Notes under the pieces: model-generated | What the model saw: only the letters and a program-made list of their open reading frames with translations | Told to the model about the DNA's origin: nothing | Databases searched by the model: none | Shown here: in pieces, positions 24,600 through 37,009 of the stretch | Position numbering within the stretch: the stretch's first letter is position 1 | Layout: every line of letters begins with the position of its first letter | Position numbers and translations under genes: made by a program | NCBI GenBank assembly: GCA_005406025.1 | Contig: BGZK01001352.1 | Span: forward strand, 62,001 to 126,000 | Reading direction: 5' to 3' | Source of the DNA: Eumeta japonica | Lineage: Eukaryota > Arthropoda > Insecta > Lepidoptera > Psychidae | Length of the DNA stretch: 64,000 nucleotides

Positions 24600-25223
24600 A
24601 AAAATTTTGGTTTGCAAGAACCCTTCGCAGGTGAAGGCCTCCTCCAAGGAATGCCAGTTTTCTCTCTCTTTAGCAACCTACATCCAATTTGGTCCAGCCG
24701 TTTCGATAATTCTCGTCCTCCCATTACTTGAGCGGTCTGCCTCTGGATCGTTTTTTCCGCTTGGGCCCCTCCATATTGTCGCCCTTATCGTCCATCGTTC
24801 GTCTGATAATCTTGCCACGTGTCCCGCCCATTTCCATTTTAATTTTTGGGCATACGTAAGGGCATCAGTAGCTTTAGTTATGCTTCTTATCTTAGTGTGT
24901 CTTATTCTTTGAATTTTTCTAATATTTAGCATGTTTCGCTCTAGATCTCGTTGACAAGTTGTAAGTTTTCTTTTGATTTTGTTTGTGTATACCCAAGTCT
25001 GGCAGGAATAGGTTAAACACGGCAGAAGACATGTCGACATAGCCTTTGCTTTTAGTTGTACTGGCATATTGCTCTTAAAAACCTCTTTCAAACCCCAATA
25101 TTTGTTCCAAGTGTTTTGTATTCTCCTTTCTATTTCTCTATATCTGTTCTTATTAGCCATTTTGTCAATATAAGTGAATGAAAGGCAAAAAGACATAATA
25201 CATAATATTAAAATTATATTCAA
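24600..25223 (-). pseudogene. LINE reverse transcriptase, C-terminal fragment
   Basis: The minus-strand frame (25223-24678) contains RRIQNTWNKYWGLKEVF, then LLPCLTYSCQTWV, then KLTTCQRDLERNML, then LKWKWAGHVARLSDERWT and an IRATIWRGPSG stretch. These are the hallmark C-terminal motifs of insect non-LTR retrotransposon 'endonuclease-reverse transcriptase' proteins. The frame stops at ...PNWM, but homologous reading continues in the same frame after the stop (ERENWHSLEEAF) to about 24600, so an in-frame stop has disabled it. The catalytic FADD region and endonuclease lie upstream and are missing: a 5'-truncated copy. Confidence 0.85.
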
Positions 25224-26940
25224 AGAGACATGAGGTTCAGGGCGAATGCTTGTTTTTTATGTGACCTCTGACATATAATAATGTTCAATTTAGGTCTAAA
25301 ATACCTAACTGTTCTATCAATTGAGACATCTGATAATAATTGTGCACATAGTTACAATGTAATTAATGGGCGCCAACTGACAACAAGTTCCAAGACAAGA
25401 TGTAACCAAACTTAATGATGTTCACAATCCAATGTGGAGATAAATTTCATACAGCCTCTTTGCATGGAAAGATGATAAGGATGATCACTGTTGCACAAAG
25501 AGATTAATTCACTTCTCATCTATATTTGTTCTTGGACTCTCATCTGTGATGAAACAGCCGCAGGCAGTGCAGGCAGATGTGTCTTAACAAAAATATAGTG
25601 GGCTAAAGCTGCCTTAGGAATGAAACGCTGTGCACTTCCTGACAGGCGTCCGCGCATCCAGATATCAGACATCCACTCTTGTGGAGGTGAAAAAAAGGAT
25701 CCTAGAAACACCATAGACACGTGCCATCGATTTTAACAAGGACAACAGATTTCACAAATCACTTCTTTGAACGAAATATTGTATCTTACCCGTTGCTTAG
25801 AAGGATCCCACGATAAAAAAAAAATATTAGACAGGAGAAAATTGCTGGTTGTTATATTTCCTTGAGAGAAATTTGGTTTTCACAATGGCTGTCCTGACGC
25901 TTTTTCAATCAGAGAAAGAATCCTTACAAACTTTGTATTTGTAAAAGTGACCTTCGATATGACACAAATGGCAGATGACAGACCAATCTAATTAAGAATT
26001 GAATGTCATTGACAATTGATATTCAAAATAGACGCTTTTAAATTTATTCTTTTTTTGATCCACCGACTGAATCGAGTTATAAATGCAAAAAAGTTGTTTT
26101 ACTTTTAACCAAAACGAATTATGGAACCAACACAATAACACTACGATATCTCGTTCAGAAGCTGTTATTAAATTACGGTTTTATGAAAGAAATTCGAATT
26201 TGCTTATTAATACCAATGTTCATTTTGGGGTGTACAAGGTATCATTTCTTAAGTGTCAGTAAAATAATCGAGAACCGATGGAAAAATGAAAAACCGAAAT
26301 ATTAGCTATCGTCAGGTATGGAAAAATATTTTTCGTTCACACTAATTTGGAATAGTGGAAGGGGGTTTAAAGAAGTCTTGTGTCTTGTAAATTATTTGTG
26401 TTTCTGATTGGTTTCTGAAGTTCGACTGATGAATGTGTTGAGATCATATTTCATGTCTTCTGTCATCTTATTATTTACGGCATACCTAATTAAGGTTATA
26501 GAAAACCTTTAATAAGGAAGTTATATAACCTGAAATGAAATACACAATGGAATTGAAATTGAAACTAACAAAAAATGAATAGTTAGAAAGGACCCATTTA
26601 AAAAGAATACAATTATACAAGATTTAGAAACAATAATTATACATTTACACTAAGTAGAATAGACACAATCGAAATGAGATGGAAAAAAAGCAATTCATAT
26701 CGTCAAAACTGTAGTCGCTCCATTCTAGGAATACTATATAATGGTCTGGAAGACCAACAATACAAAGACTGGTACACCAATAATTTTATTTTAATACAAA
26801 GTTAAGACAAGGAACACCAATTCCACTATTCGGCTATACATGAAAGGTTTCCATAAATAGTGTAAAAGAAAAAAAATCATTACCTTACTCTCTTACTTTA
26901 TTAAACCAATAAATCAATATAGTCTCATAACTTTCGTCGC
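25224..26940. other. Spacer upstream of MT-1
   Basis: A 66-codon minus frame (25520-25720) has no domain. 26040-26900 is AT-rich. No clear repeat family. Confidence 0.35.
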
Positions 26941-26978
26941 AGTCCTCTTTCTGCTATCTACCTCGCGACGATTCTACC

Positions 26979-26984
26979 TATAAG
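26979..26984 (+). promoter_or_regulatory. Putative TATA box of MT-1
   Basis: TATAAG in a GC-rich promoter segment (26940-27110), 130 bp before the start codon. No ATG occurs between 27010 and 27113, which supports 27114 as the start. I saw no perfect metal-response element (TGCRCNC) by eye. Confidence 0.4.
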
Positions 26985-27113
26985 TGGGGATTCGATTGGC
27001 CGATCTGCGTAGTCGCTCTGCTGTTACCGGAGGCGCGAACAGATCGTCCGCATCGTGGGACTTATCCTTCGATCTCTTTGCTCTTCTGTAAGTCCGTGCT
27101 GAAAAGCTGAAAG

Positions 27114-30100
27114 ATGCCTTGCGGTGGTTGCGGTGATAGTGAGTATATTTCTATACCTTTATTTTGTGAATTAATTGCGATATTCATATGATTATTCAAC
27201 ACAAAAAATCGGTTTCATGGACTGCAAAAAAAAAAAACTAATATATTGAATGGATAATAATATTGATACATTAGTGAATATTAAACAAATACATTCATTT
27301 CTTACTGTTAATAGTAAACACACCGTTATGTAAATCAATTTGGAAAGGTTAAATATTCTTAATAAGTAACAGACAAGAAAGATTTTTTTTTAAATATTGT
27401 TTGATGTGCATATTTATATGGAGCCTACTTATAACCTATTGCATATTGATTTATAAAAGTCCCAAGAATCATATCATTTGTCTGTTATTAAAGTTTCGAG
27501 ATACAATTGGGTATATACAAAATATATAGAATCAATGAATTAAATATCATGATTCCTTTAATTGTTTTTATTTCGATTTTAGTATGACTTCCTGAAATAC
27601 ACTGATGAAATGATGTGCCTGCTTGGAGATTAATCATTAATGCAAAATTATAATATGCCTTCATTACATACTAGCTTTTACCCGCGACGTCGTCCGCATA
27701 GACTTAAAATGAATTCCTTCATCTTGCATATCGCCCTATCACGAAAACAAAATTCCATTCTCGATTCTAATCCCAATCTTGCTCTCGATGTCAATTTCTT
27801 TCATTTCTGATTCCGGTTTTCCCCTCTTTGATTCGGACTCTGGTCTTTATATAAGGAGATTTCTATTTTATTGTCAACAACATTTCATCACTTATTTCTA
27901 ACCTTTAAATCTATTTTTCGAAAACCGATGCGTCATTATTTTTCGTTTGTGATGTAAATTTTGGGATTAATAGCTTCAACGGTTTCGTTTCTCTATACAA
28001 ATATTTCAACCCTAATTTTACCCCCTTCACGGTTACTTTATTAAAGAACGCACGATAATGTTTTTTTATTAGTAATGATTAGATAAATTAGATAAAACAT
28101 AAATTTGACGCAAGTAAGTGTGTTAACAAATATTTGGCCCAGTGAGAGTTGTATGTAAGTAGAAAGGGCTCTGAATAAATAGTTAAAAAAAATCTAATAA
28201 ATATTTCTATTTTTATATACATTATATATCACGAGTAAGTCTGAAAAAACAAAAAATTAGGTCGTAAAGAAAATAATTATTTTTTGCAAAAGTATATTTA
28301 AACTTTTAATCTTTTACCTTTAAGAAACAACCCTTTTAATGGGTAAATATGGTATGGTAGAATTAAATGCAGTTTCCACATATGTGTTGCACGAGATTTA
28401 CCTTAAATAATAGGTCATGTTTCATATCGATGTACTACTGTCTAGTAAACAAATTTCATACAAAACTTTTTTAAACTGTAACTTAATATAAGAAACCGAT
28501 TTTAGAGTTTTGTAAATTTAGAATAATAGAATTAAGACATATTGCCCTATTATTGTACATTTATGGTACGGAACCCTAATATGAAAAACGTTTATATCAT
28601 TCGTAATATGTGATAAGATATGATGTCTGTCTTCATTTAAGCAGTGCCAAAGATATTGAGAATGTTTGATCCTATTTTACGTATGTTATAGATCGATTAA
28701 CACAACAAGCGAAATGTTTGTCGCCAGACTGCACACCTGTGCCAATGTATGCATCATCTGATAAAATATTCATAATTGCCATTGCATTTATTTATTCATA
28801 CTGTGTTAATGTAATCGTCTTATTTGGTATAAAATTAAAGAAATTTTATCCGTCATTCTTGTTGATCTGAAGTACAGAAAATTTTCTCTTCGCTATTTGA
28901 CTAGGTTTTTCTGACATTTTCAGAGAACAGAATTTGATCTTGAATGAAGCGCTTCAGAGAAAAAATTTGGTAGAAGTCTTACACAATGAATGTATAATGT
29001 GCGAGAGACGTTAACACAACAATTATTAAAATTGCTTATCTATTTATTTATTTTTTATTAAAGATTCATAAGGTCTAAGATTTTTTAGGTATCATTCTAA
29101 TATCTAAATTTATAATGAACTATCATTTGTAACGAGTTCAAGAAAACCTTTCTATATTTTTTAATTTCTGTCTGAATTTGCATATCGAGTGAAATGCAAA
29201 TTCTAAATATCATAATTATCTGAAAAAATACGCACCAAGATGCGCTAAGTGATTTACATGGATTTAATACAAATGACGTTGGCAAGGCAGAAGTGTGCAT
29301 CATTTTCCAGGACAGCAAATTCCTTTAGGTATATTGTCAATGTTCCAGTCCAATCAATTTTAATGATCACGTAATAACTTTGCTTTTTGAAGTTGGTATG
29401 CCGTCATAAAAATTATACTCTTTCATTCATTTTTAAGTATAAATACTTAGGAAAATTGTCACTCGGACTACGAGAAAAGTCAACATTCAATCAGCGAGAC
29501 AGACACAAATTTATCTGCGTTATTGGCGGGAACGAGACTATGTGTTGTATTGACGTCGTTTAAAAAACAATTGCATGTTTGTTAGTAGAGTCTTTATCTC
29601 GTATAATACAAGCGTGCATTCAGTATAATTACACTGCATTTAACTCATGTCGCGGTAAACACGATATCATATCAGCGTTAAGTGCAAAGGTGTTTATTTG
29701 GAGGTCACAGTGAGGAGAGGACGTCTCAGAACATTAAGCGAAAGTCATGATATTTGTTTAGTTTGGTAACAAATCAAATGTCCATTTCGAATACAGGAGA
29801 CGCTTTACGAAATTATGGAGCTTAAAAACGTCAATGTTAAACAAACGTGTTGTAACTGTAATTTTAACGTAGTATAGTTTTTTTTACACAAAAGCTTTAA
29901 ACATCACTGTAGTTAACTGCCAATTGTGAAGATAAAACAACGTTTTTTGACCTTCTTAGTTTTTACCTTTATCAGCACACCGTTGTTAATCTATTATATT
30001 ATATATATACAACACTATATGTGATAACGCTTATTCCGTAATTCATACATGTTATCAAGTATAATGATATATGAATAACTGATAGTTTGCAAAACTATTT

Positions 30101-30979
30101 CATTTCTTTTGTGATTGACAGTTAGTTAACCAATACTTCGCATTAAGTTTCAAAACGAAGTGACCTTCTGCTCAACCGATTTTCCCATCAAAGAAATATA
30201 GCTTCGTACAAAAAAATACTACAAAATTTTTAGATTCTAATGGTTTCCTGTTATTCTTTACATTTTTCTACATTTTATAAAGTGCAGATCGGAAACGTTT
30301 TTTTTTCCTTTTCTATAGATTTCATTACTAGAATATGTATATAACATTTATTTGTAATATATGGATTTCGGTCGGAGACTCAGGGACAAAAGGGACAATC
30401 TTCGTTTTGGGTCTAACCTAGGTTCCTATCTTACCTTAGGTTCCAAACCCTATCCTACGGCTAGCCAATGCGATAATGTTGCTGGTATAAGGGGTAGTTT
30501 AAGACCAGCCTAGACCCGGGCGGCATATTCGTTATGCTTATAAATTTAATCATCCTTATTTTATTCCTTTAAACATATTTCTTTATCTTTTTTAGTCTTT
30601 GGTATAAAAGATGTAAAATAAATTTGACAATAGGTTATAATGAAATTATCGAGATGGTTGCAATAAATTGAGGTTCCAAGTACACTTGGAAGCGTTCATT
30701 CTCGTAGCCCTTCCTAGATGATGATAGAAAGGTCATTTTTTTTTCCATAACCCATCATTAGTCAGAAAACATCGTAAAAAATAGAAATTATTTTTAACGC
30801 ATCGAAACATCCGTTAAAAATGAAAATTGTTTTTTCATTTCATCGAAATTTCGTGTGTCACAGACTGCAAGTGCACCAGCACCCAATGCTGCCAGAGCTG
30901 CAAATGCGATTCTTCTTGCAACTGCGCTTGCAAGAGGCAGACCCCCAAAGAGACTGCACAGACGGGCGCCAAGAAATAG
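27114..30979 (+). CDS. Metallothionein MT-1 (2 exons, 46 aa)
   Basis: Two coding exons: 27114-27138 (25 nt, donor gtgagt, phase 1) and 30864-30979 (acceptor cacag, stop TAG), separated by a 3.7-kb intron. The 46-residue product begins MPCGGCGDNCKC and continues TSTQCCQSCKC, then DSSCNCACK. It has 11 cysteines in C-X-C and C-X2-C patterns, no aromatics, and a Cys-free polar tail (RQTPKETAQTGAKK). The MPC start, size and Cys spacing are those of insect metallothioneins: cytosolic thiolate chelators of Zn, Cu and Cd. AATAAA follows at 31065. The splice join restores Asn9 across the phase-1 intron. Expression is expected to respond to metal, although no perfect response element was seen. Confidence 0.85.
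27668..28060 (-). repeat. Helitron-like repeat end inside the MT-1 intron
   Basis: ACTAGCTTTTACCCGCGACG at 27671 reads on the minus strand as ...CGTCGCGGGTAAAAGCTAGT, an end common to lepidopteran Helitron-type repeats (recognised from memory). Inside are TTCCGATTCC/TTCTCGATTC simple repeats like those at 9.6, 23.7 and 34.1 kb. The other end was not found. Confidence 0.35.
28061..30850. other. Remainder of the MT-1 intron
   Basis: AT-rich. 29430-29560 has a TATAAATA followed by GC-richer sequence that resembles a promoter, but no coding frame follows. 30400-30480 holds a GGTTCC/CCTAGG tandem-like patch. Confidence 0.3.
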
Positions 30980-31064
30980 AAGAGAAAATATTTACATAAC
31001 TCATTTGAAAATGTAACCCATACATTATTATAACTCAAATTGTCTTTATGTATACTTTATAAAT

Positions 31065-31070
31065 AATAAA
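31065..31070 (+). terminator. Polyadenylation signal of MT-1
   Basis: AATAAA 86 nt after the MT-1 stop codon. Confidence 0.65.
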
Positions 31071-31090
31071 ACTCAACTTTTAGCGCAATT

Positions 31091-31096
31091 TTTATT
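31091..31096 (-). terminator. Polyadenylation signal of the MT-like minus-strand gene
   Basis: AATAAA on the minus strand about 197 nt after the proposed stop at 31293. It is only 20 bp from the MT-1 signal on the other strand, so the two 3' ends meet or overlap. Confidence 0.55.
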
Positions 31097-31292
31097 CAAC
31101 ATGAGACTAGCAAAATATGTTACAAAATATTTAAGAGCATTCCGAATCATAGGAATATAAATATACAGATAAAAATATTTAATAATATATTTATGTATAA
31201 TTCCAATTAAATCTCATTCTCAATTATGAGCAAGCTATATCCTGGTGACATGTCTGCATCAGCAAGCCGTCCCGCTTTTTAGCAGTCAGGAC

Positions 31293-34200
31293 TCATTGCA
31301 TACAGCTACCTAAAATATCGACAAATGTCATTAAATGTTATTTTCTTATATGAAAATGATTTTTAAAAATGCGTATTTTTTTATAATCTAGACGAGGTCC
31401 TATAATATGAATCAAGTGTGTGACCCCTGATATATCAACTTAGAGTTCCGTAGAATATATTAATAACGATAAAGAGGAGCGATTTTACTTCATTAAAGAC
31501 ATTTTCAATAGTTGTTCTCTTAGGATTTCAAGCGAGGCTTATGCATAAGGTGGGGAGGAGCTACAAACGAAATATAGAAAACTACTCATTAATTATTAAT
31601 TTTCAAAGTGCGTAAAATTACGGTGGTGTTACGTATTACGTACGTACAGAGGAACAGACACGATAAAATTATAAATATTAATTGTTGTCAATTGGTTAAC
31701 GCATTCTTAAACTTTAAAGATATTTACAAAATATATAGCGAGATTTCGTCGAGAAATTAAAATTTCCAATTAAAACAATAATCACCATTGTTTTCATACG
31801 AAAGTCATTGCTGTTTATTAACATCTTGGCCCACGGAGGAACAATTATGATTTTGTATTATATGCAATATTATTACTTTTAATATTAAATACTATGTGTT
31901 GAATAAATACTTGTTGAACAATATATTGTATTCAAAATTGATATCGTAATTCATAGACACTATGAAGCTTTTGCTTCGTATCAAATTTTTAACGCGAACA
32001 TGTGTCGCAGTAGATTTTTAAACTCATCGAAAGTTTACGTAAGCTTGAGAAACAGCGAATGATATACAGTTCAAATTTCACTTTAATAACTTCGTTATAA
32101 TTTTTGTGGGGCCTAAAATTAATATAAGCTTTTACGCGTCATTATTTGCTTTAAATATTGTTGAACTTAAAAATGGACATTCTGTTTTGATTATTGCACA
32201 TGCGTCATACGTAGAGTAAGGGAACGTCCATAAACCACGTGGTCATATTTTAGTCTCTCTAGGACTCCTCCCTCCCCCCATGTGGCCTCACGTAGCCTTT
32301 TATATGACCCCCCCCCCCAACCCAATGGAACGTGGTTTTTTTTCACGATACATTAATTTATTTATAAAATAAAATAATTAATAATAAATTAATTTATTAA
32401 CAGTTTATTTTTCAAATAATGTATTTAATTATTTGATTCCTCTTGTTAAATTAACATCGGGGCGAGGGGGGGGGGGTCACTCAAATTATCTTATTCAACA
32501 AAATTTTCATCTGAAGAAAACCACGTAGCTTTGCTCTCGACTCCCTCCCCCCTATTACGTGCCTCAGCGTAGCGCTTAAGCTTATCCCTCCCCCCCCTTG
32601 GTCGAGCTACGTAGTTTATGGACGCTCCCTAATGAAGTAAACCGATGGAGGTAATGTTGAAGTAGGTTCTATTAAACAGTAATGACTGAAAAGTTAGACA
32701 GCGGTTTGTAAAGGTTACTTACAAACAGTCTAGAAGGAGTAGAAACCACTCACCGTCGGTGGTTAGGTTGTAACAGTCGCAGCCGGGCGCGCACACCGAG
32801 CTTTGAGGCGGACTTTTAGGGGATTTGTCTGTGAACATTTCAATATTAGTGAGTGTTGAACATAACATGACATTTGTACAAATACATTTAGAGCTTCTAT
32901 ACTACTCTATACTTATAGACTCATCTAGGTAACGCTCAAATATTTAACGTGACCCATCGTTACGTAACTGAGCGGTATACGTAACTGTTGAATACGGGAA
33001 TGTAAAATTAGACTGCAAAATTGATCTTCTGATAATTTTTGAGGCATATTTTTACATTCCCGTATATCGATTGTTTGTGGTACGGAACCCTAAAAAGAAC
33101 TCATAGTATACCTATGTGAACGAAGCCGTTACCGTATGGTAATATTATTAAAACCCTATGTAAAAGTGAATATAGAATAGGATATACATAGTGGTCAAAA
33201 CCATTATATAGATATACAACCGCCAGGTGGAATATTCTAAAGTTATTTGTAAAATTAAGTTCAAAGTCATATTTTTTGTTAATCAGTAATTTAATAACTA
33301 TGATTCTTTGAGAAAATTTGATCTGAAAAAAAGAATATTAGTCCTATTTTGTGATACGATCCATTTATTCAATTCATGGATTTTTTAATGTGACGTCATA
33401 ATAATAATTATTTCCTTTAAACACTTATATTTGAGAAAAATAACTACTCAAGAATAATAACTTATGCAGCAGCTTCAATCTAAGTTGCACTTTAACAAAT
33501 TCCTCCCCACATACCTGCAGACTAATTGTGTAAACTTGAATCCACTCAGTCGATATCGTTATGACCTCAAAATTACATAAAAGAATAGCGTGCAGCGGCA
33601 ACCCTTAATAACCTCTCTCCCCTTGACATGATTACATCATAGCGCTATAGACTACGTCGTTTTAAGTTTACAGAATTGATCTGCAGTGAAAAAGACTAAT
33701 TCGAACCACTATTTACCCAGAAACTTGGCTAGTAATGTCTGTCTCTGTGATGTAGTCTTTTATATAACCTTGGTCAATTATTAAAAAAACAAACACAGGA
33801 CAATGTATCTGTTAAGGTCAAATAATGAATGCAGCGAATAACAATTGACACGATCTTATGTGTTTATACGACTGTCTATCTCCAAATGAGGATCCAGTCA
33901 ATCCAGAAGCGTCCAATTCTGTAACATCAGTAGCATAGAGCACGTATCATAAAATTCATATTGGCCACTCATCTGATCGTCATAGGTGCGGAAAAAATAA
34001 TATTCTCTAACTTGTCTTTGACTAACTTTCTTCATGGTTTTGCTCGCGTGAGCATAGAAGAATTTCGTCATCTTTTGTATTGAGCAATTGTTTTGGACAA
34101 TCATGATGCCGATCCTGGTTTTCTTTTTGATTTCAATTCGGTTTCCAATGTTGATACAATTCCAGCATCGGCCTAAATTCCAATCACAGTGCTACTCTGG

Positions 34201-37006
34201 ATTTATAATCCCGGTTTCGCTTACAATTAATAGGAAAACTTGAATTAAAGATCTAAATCTTTAAATTCCCACGGGAAATGGAAAAATATTATTGATGAGA
34301 AAACGCGTTGAAAATGTGTTACTTCATTTCGTCTAGTACTGATAAGTTCAGTCGGTCTCGTGGTTTATCCATTTAAGTTATATAGCCTGTTACGTTTGCA
34401 ACCACATATTCAAACGTATGCCAAGTTTCATCAAGATCGCTGTTTGGTTATAGGAGAGCATACAGATAAACAGACATACAGACAGACGAAAACTAAAAAA
34501 AAATGTAAATATAAATTAAGTGTGTCATAATACAAATATTATTTGACACAAACATTATACGTAAACACAAAGCCTACAAATTTATATATTCTTTTGAATG
34601 ATTACATATATTTGTAATAAGTGATACATGAGGGTTAGTAGCGCCGGCCTAGGGGTAGAGCGAGTGGAGCGGTTGCCCTAGGCGCCATATAACTAGGGGC
34701 GCTAAAAAACCAAACGCAAAAGACAATTTTTAACAAAAAAATAAATTTTGATGGCGCTTTCAGAGAGACGTAACAACAGTGCTACGAAACTTAAAGTTAC
34801 TTAATTTGATTTAAGCTTAATATGTGTCGATGTTTGTAATAAAAACTTATTTTGAAAAAATTAGCAATTGTTATTTATTTGTCATGAAGCCGAATTAGAA
34901 TTCCTGGAAAATTAGAGCACTGACTTGACGGCCCTGAAAAATAATCTCGCTCCACCCGATCAAGGCTAGGGCCGGCGCAGAGAGCTGTAATAATAAAATA
35001 TCTATAGAGGTAATAAAAAAATTTGGGAAATCCAAAAGCACACGTCTCTTTATGTTTCTATTTAATTTTGACAAGAAGAAAAAAATGCTTCCAATTAAAA
35101 GTCGTGCAAAAAATTTGAAAACTGCCATCTGCAATATGTTATTGGAACTATTACAACTCAATCTCTTCGAAACAGATGCTAACGAAAAGATAAATTTACT
35201 TACTAGTAATAGTCGCCACTATTTATGAGAGTCCCCTTTTGGTCTGTTATAAATTTATATTTTTTATTAATTATAATTTTACGACGTTGAATTAGACAAG
35301 CCATTTTCAATAGGAAATTTCTTGCTGTAGTTTTAATACTAATAAAAAAAAGGCTAAATTAATGTGTTTTTTCACAAATGATTAGACTTTAGGTTTTGCA
35401 GAGCTGTTTGACGGGATTGGTTTTCTAAACGATCTTAACCTTTTTTTTCCGTTTCTGTTACATTAAATACTTTTTTTTAAGGTAATAGAATTAATCTTCA
35501 TGAAATTATCTGTACAATGGTATACAATTTTTCCCATTATTTTGTATTTGTGTTGTTGTGTGTTTGGTGTAAAGAGAGCATAGCGACAAAAATAGTTGCT
35601 GATAAAAGATGAAAACAAAAAAAAATCGATGGTAAGCCGCTCTAAAATGATTTGCATTATGAGTCGTACAAATGTTATAAAAATCAAACAAGTGCGAAAA
35701 GGACTTTCGCCCTGAGGGTTCCGCGCATTTATTATGTATGTATATATTTGAACCGTCAACTGTAATAATGATTTTTTTATGTTTTCGACACCGATACCGA
35801 TAAATAATGGTCCAGGAATCTCATGACTGATCTTTTTTTTCCAAAAAGTTTTCGCAATTTTTTTAATGTCCGAATTTTAGAAAATTTCAAGTTTTGATAG
35901 CGGGAAGTTAAAAAAGTTATCCCATGTATTGATTTAAATTACGGCCCATACTCCAATTTGTAATCAAAACAAAATGTTTTTCATACGATATTGTTACAAA
36001 TTACGATTTTCGTATTTCTTTTCTTTGTTTGTGCTGTGAGACCTTTCTTTTTATCAAACACGATTCTAAGTTCATGAGAAGTATCGAGTTTCAAAATATA
36101 AGGCATAAATGGTCGTATCTTGGACGTATTTTTTGATTTACCGTGATTTAAAGTCCTAAGTCAAGGTCTAACTTTTTTACAGCTTCGAGGAACTCCAGAC
36201 CTAACTATTCGATATTAAATTCGACTTGATATCTCTACGCTTCCCTGAGAAAATGACTTTTAACCGACGGACGGATCAATGGACAGGCGGACAACAAAAA
36301 AGTCCCTTGAAAACTGAAAGGGTTCCTCTTTCCTTCAGAGGTAGACAAATATTAAAATAATTCAATATTTTGAGACAGAAATACGCGAAAGGATAGCCTT
36401 TTTCCATAGAATAATTTCTATCAATAACTCTTATTAAGTAAATATTATTCAATTACGATTACAGTTTTACATAAGGTTTAGTATGCGGTATCGATTACAA
36501 AAACATTTTTATTTGATTTTTTTAGTGTTCAAATCACAAACATATTGCCGACTTTTCAACGATTGCAACTTCGCCCTACTCCTTTTCACGTCTTAAAAAT
36601 GCTTTGCATACCTATACATAGTACAACGCACGAATCTTTGCCGCTCTGAATTGCCTGCGAATGATGTAAAGCGCAGGTTCGACGCTCCTCAACCCTTCCT
36701 TCCTTACCCCTTCCTGCCTATTTTACGTCATTGCGACGCTATCGTAACTAACTTGACAGCGGCATATTTTCGTGCGTTTATTGACTATACGTCCGTATAT
36801 ATTATAATTTTGAGTAGCGATATTTACATGATAATGATAATTATGAATGATAATTCAAAAATGTTGCCATGGATGGATCCATTAACCACAGATTAAGAAG
36901 ATAACCCATATTATTTTTCGACAACATACAGAATAATTAAAACGGTTCATACCCAACGCATTATACATATAGTACACTCACTTGAAATATCTTCGAAAAT
37001 TTTCAT
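31293..37006 (-). CDS. Metallothionein-like gene, Cys-poor paralog (exon 1 tentative)
   Basis: The best exon is 32754-32828 (75 nt): acceptor ttcacag, perfect donor gtgagt. It reads KSPKSPPQSSVCAPGCDCYN then LTTD. Its length and phase-1/phase-1 structure equal the middle exon of MT-3 (75 nt) and resemble that of MT-2 (78 nt). The last exon, 31293-31309 after acceptor attttag, reads G-S-C-M-Q-stop, mirroring the G-G-C-C-stop exon of MT-2/MT-3. The first exon is uncertain. The best candidate, 36982-37006 (ATG AAA ATT TTC..., donor gtgagt, phase 1, TATAAAAG about 38 bp upstream), would give a 38-aa protein with only four Cys and no MPxPC start. Because a TATA that close leaves almost no leader, another first exon or a decayed gene is possible. 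Metal binding would be weak. Confidence 0.45.
32220..32629. mobile_element. PIF/Harbinger-like MITE (410 bp)
   Basis: Terminal inverted repeats: GGGAACGTCCATAAACCACG at 32220 and the complement of GGGAGCGTCCATAAACTACG ending at 32629. It is flanked by the 3-bp duplication TAA (32217-32219 and 32630-32632). C-runs pair with G-runs within the arms. A GGG start and a TWA 3-bp target duplication are the Harbinger signature. It lies in the intron between the middle and last exons? No: it lies between 31310 and 32753, i.e. inside the last intron of the minus-strand MT-like gene. Confidence 0.8.
32850..36960. other. Putative first intron of the MT-like gene
   Basis: AT-rich with transposon scraps: TACGGAACCCTAAAAAG near 33080, a CAAGATCGCTGTTTGG...CAGACAGACG tail at 34420-34490, an AGCGAGTGGAGCGGTTGCCC patch at 34655 and a GACGGACGGATCAATGGACA tail at 36265. 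Minus-strand frames at 34895-35161 and 35463-35759 show no domain. Confidence 0.35.
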
Positions 37007-37009
37007 TTT

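Noticed and set aside
24607..24912. 101-codon + frame
   Set aside because: Shadow of the minus-strand LINE reverse transcriptase.
31206..31275. Alternative last exon for the MT-like gene reading ...MSPGYSLLIIENEI-stop
   Set aside because: In frame behind an acceptor-like cag, but it lacks Cys and lies downstream of the better-matching G-S-C-M-Q-stop exon, so not preferred; it cannot be fully excluded.
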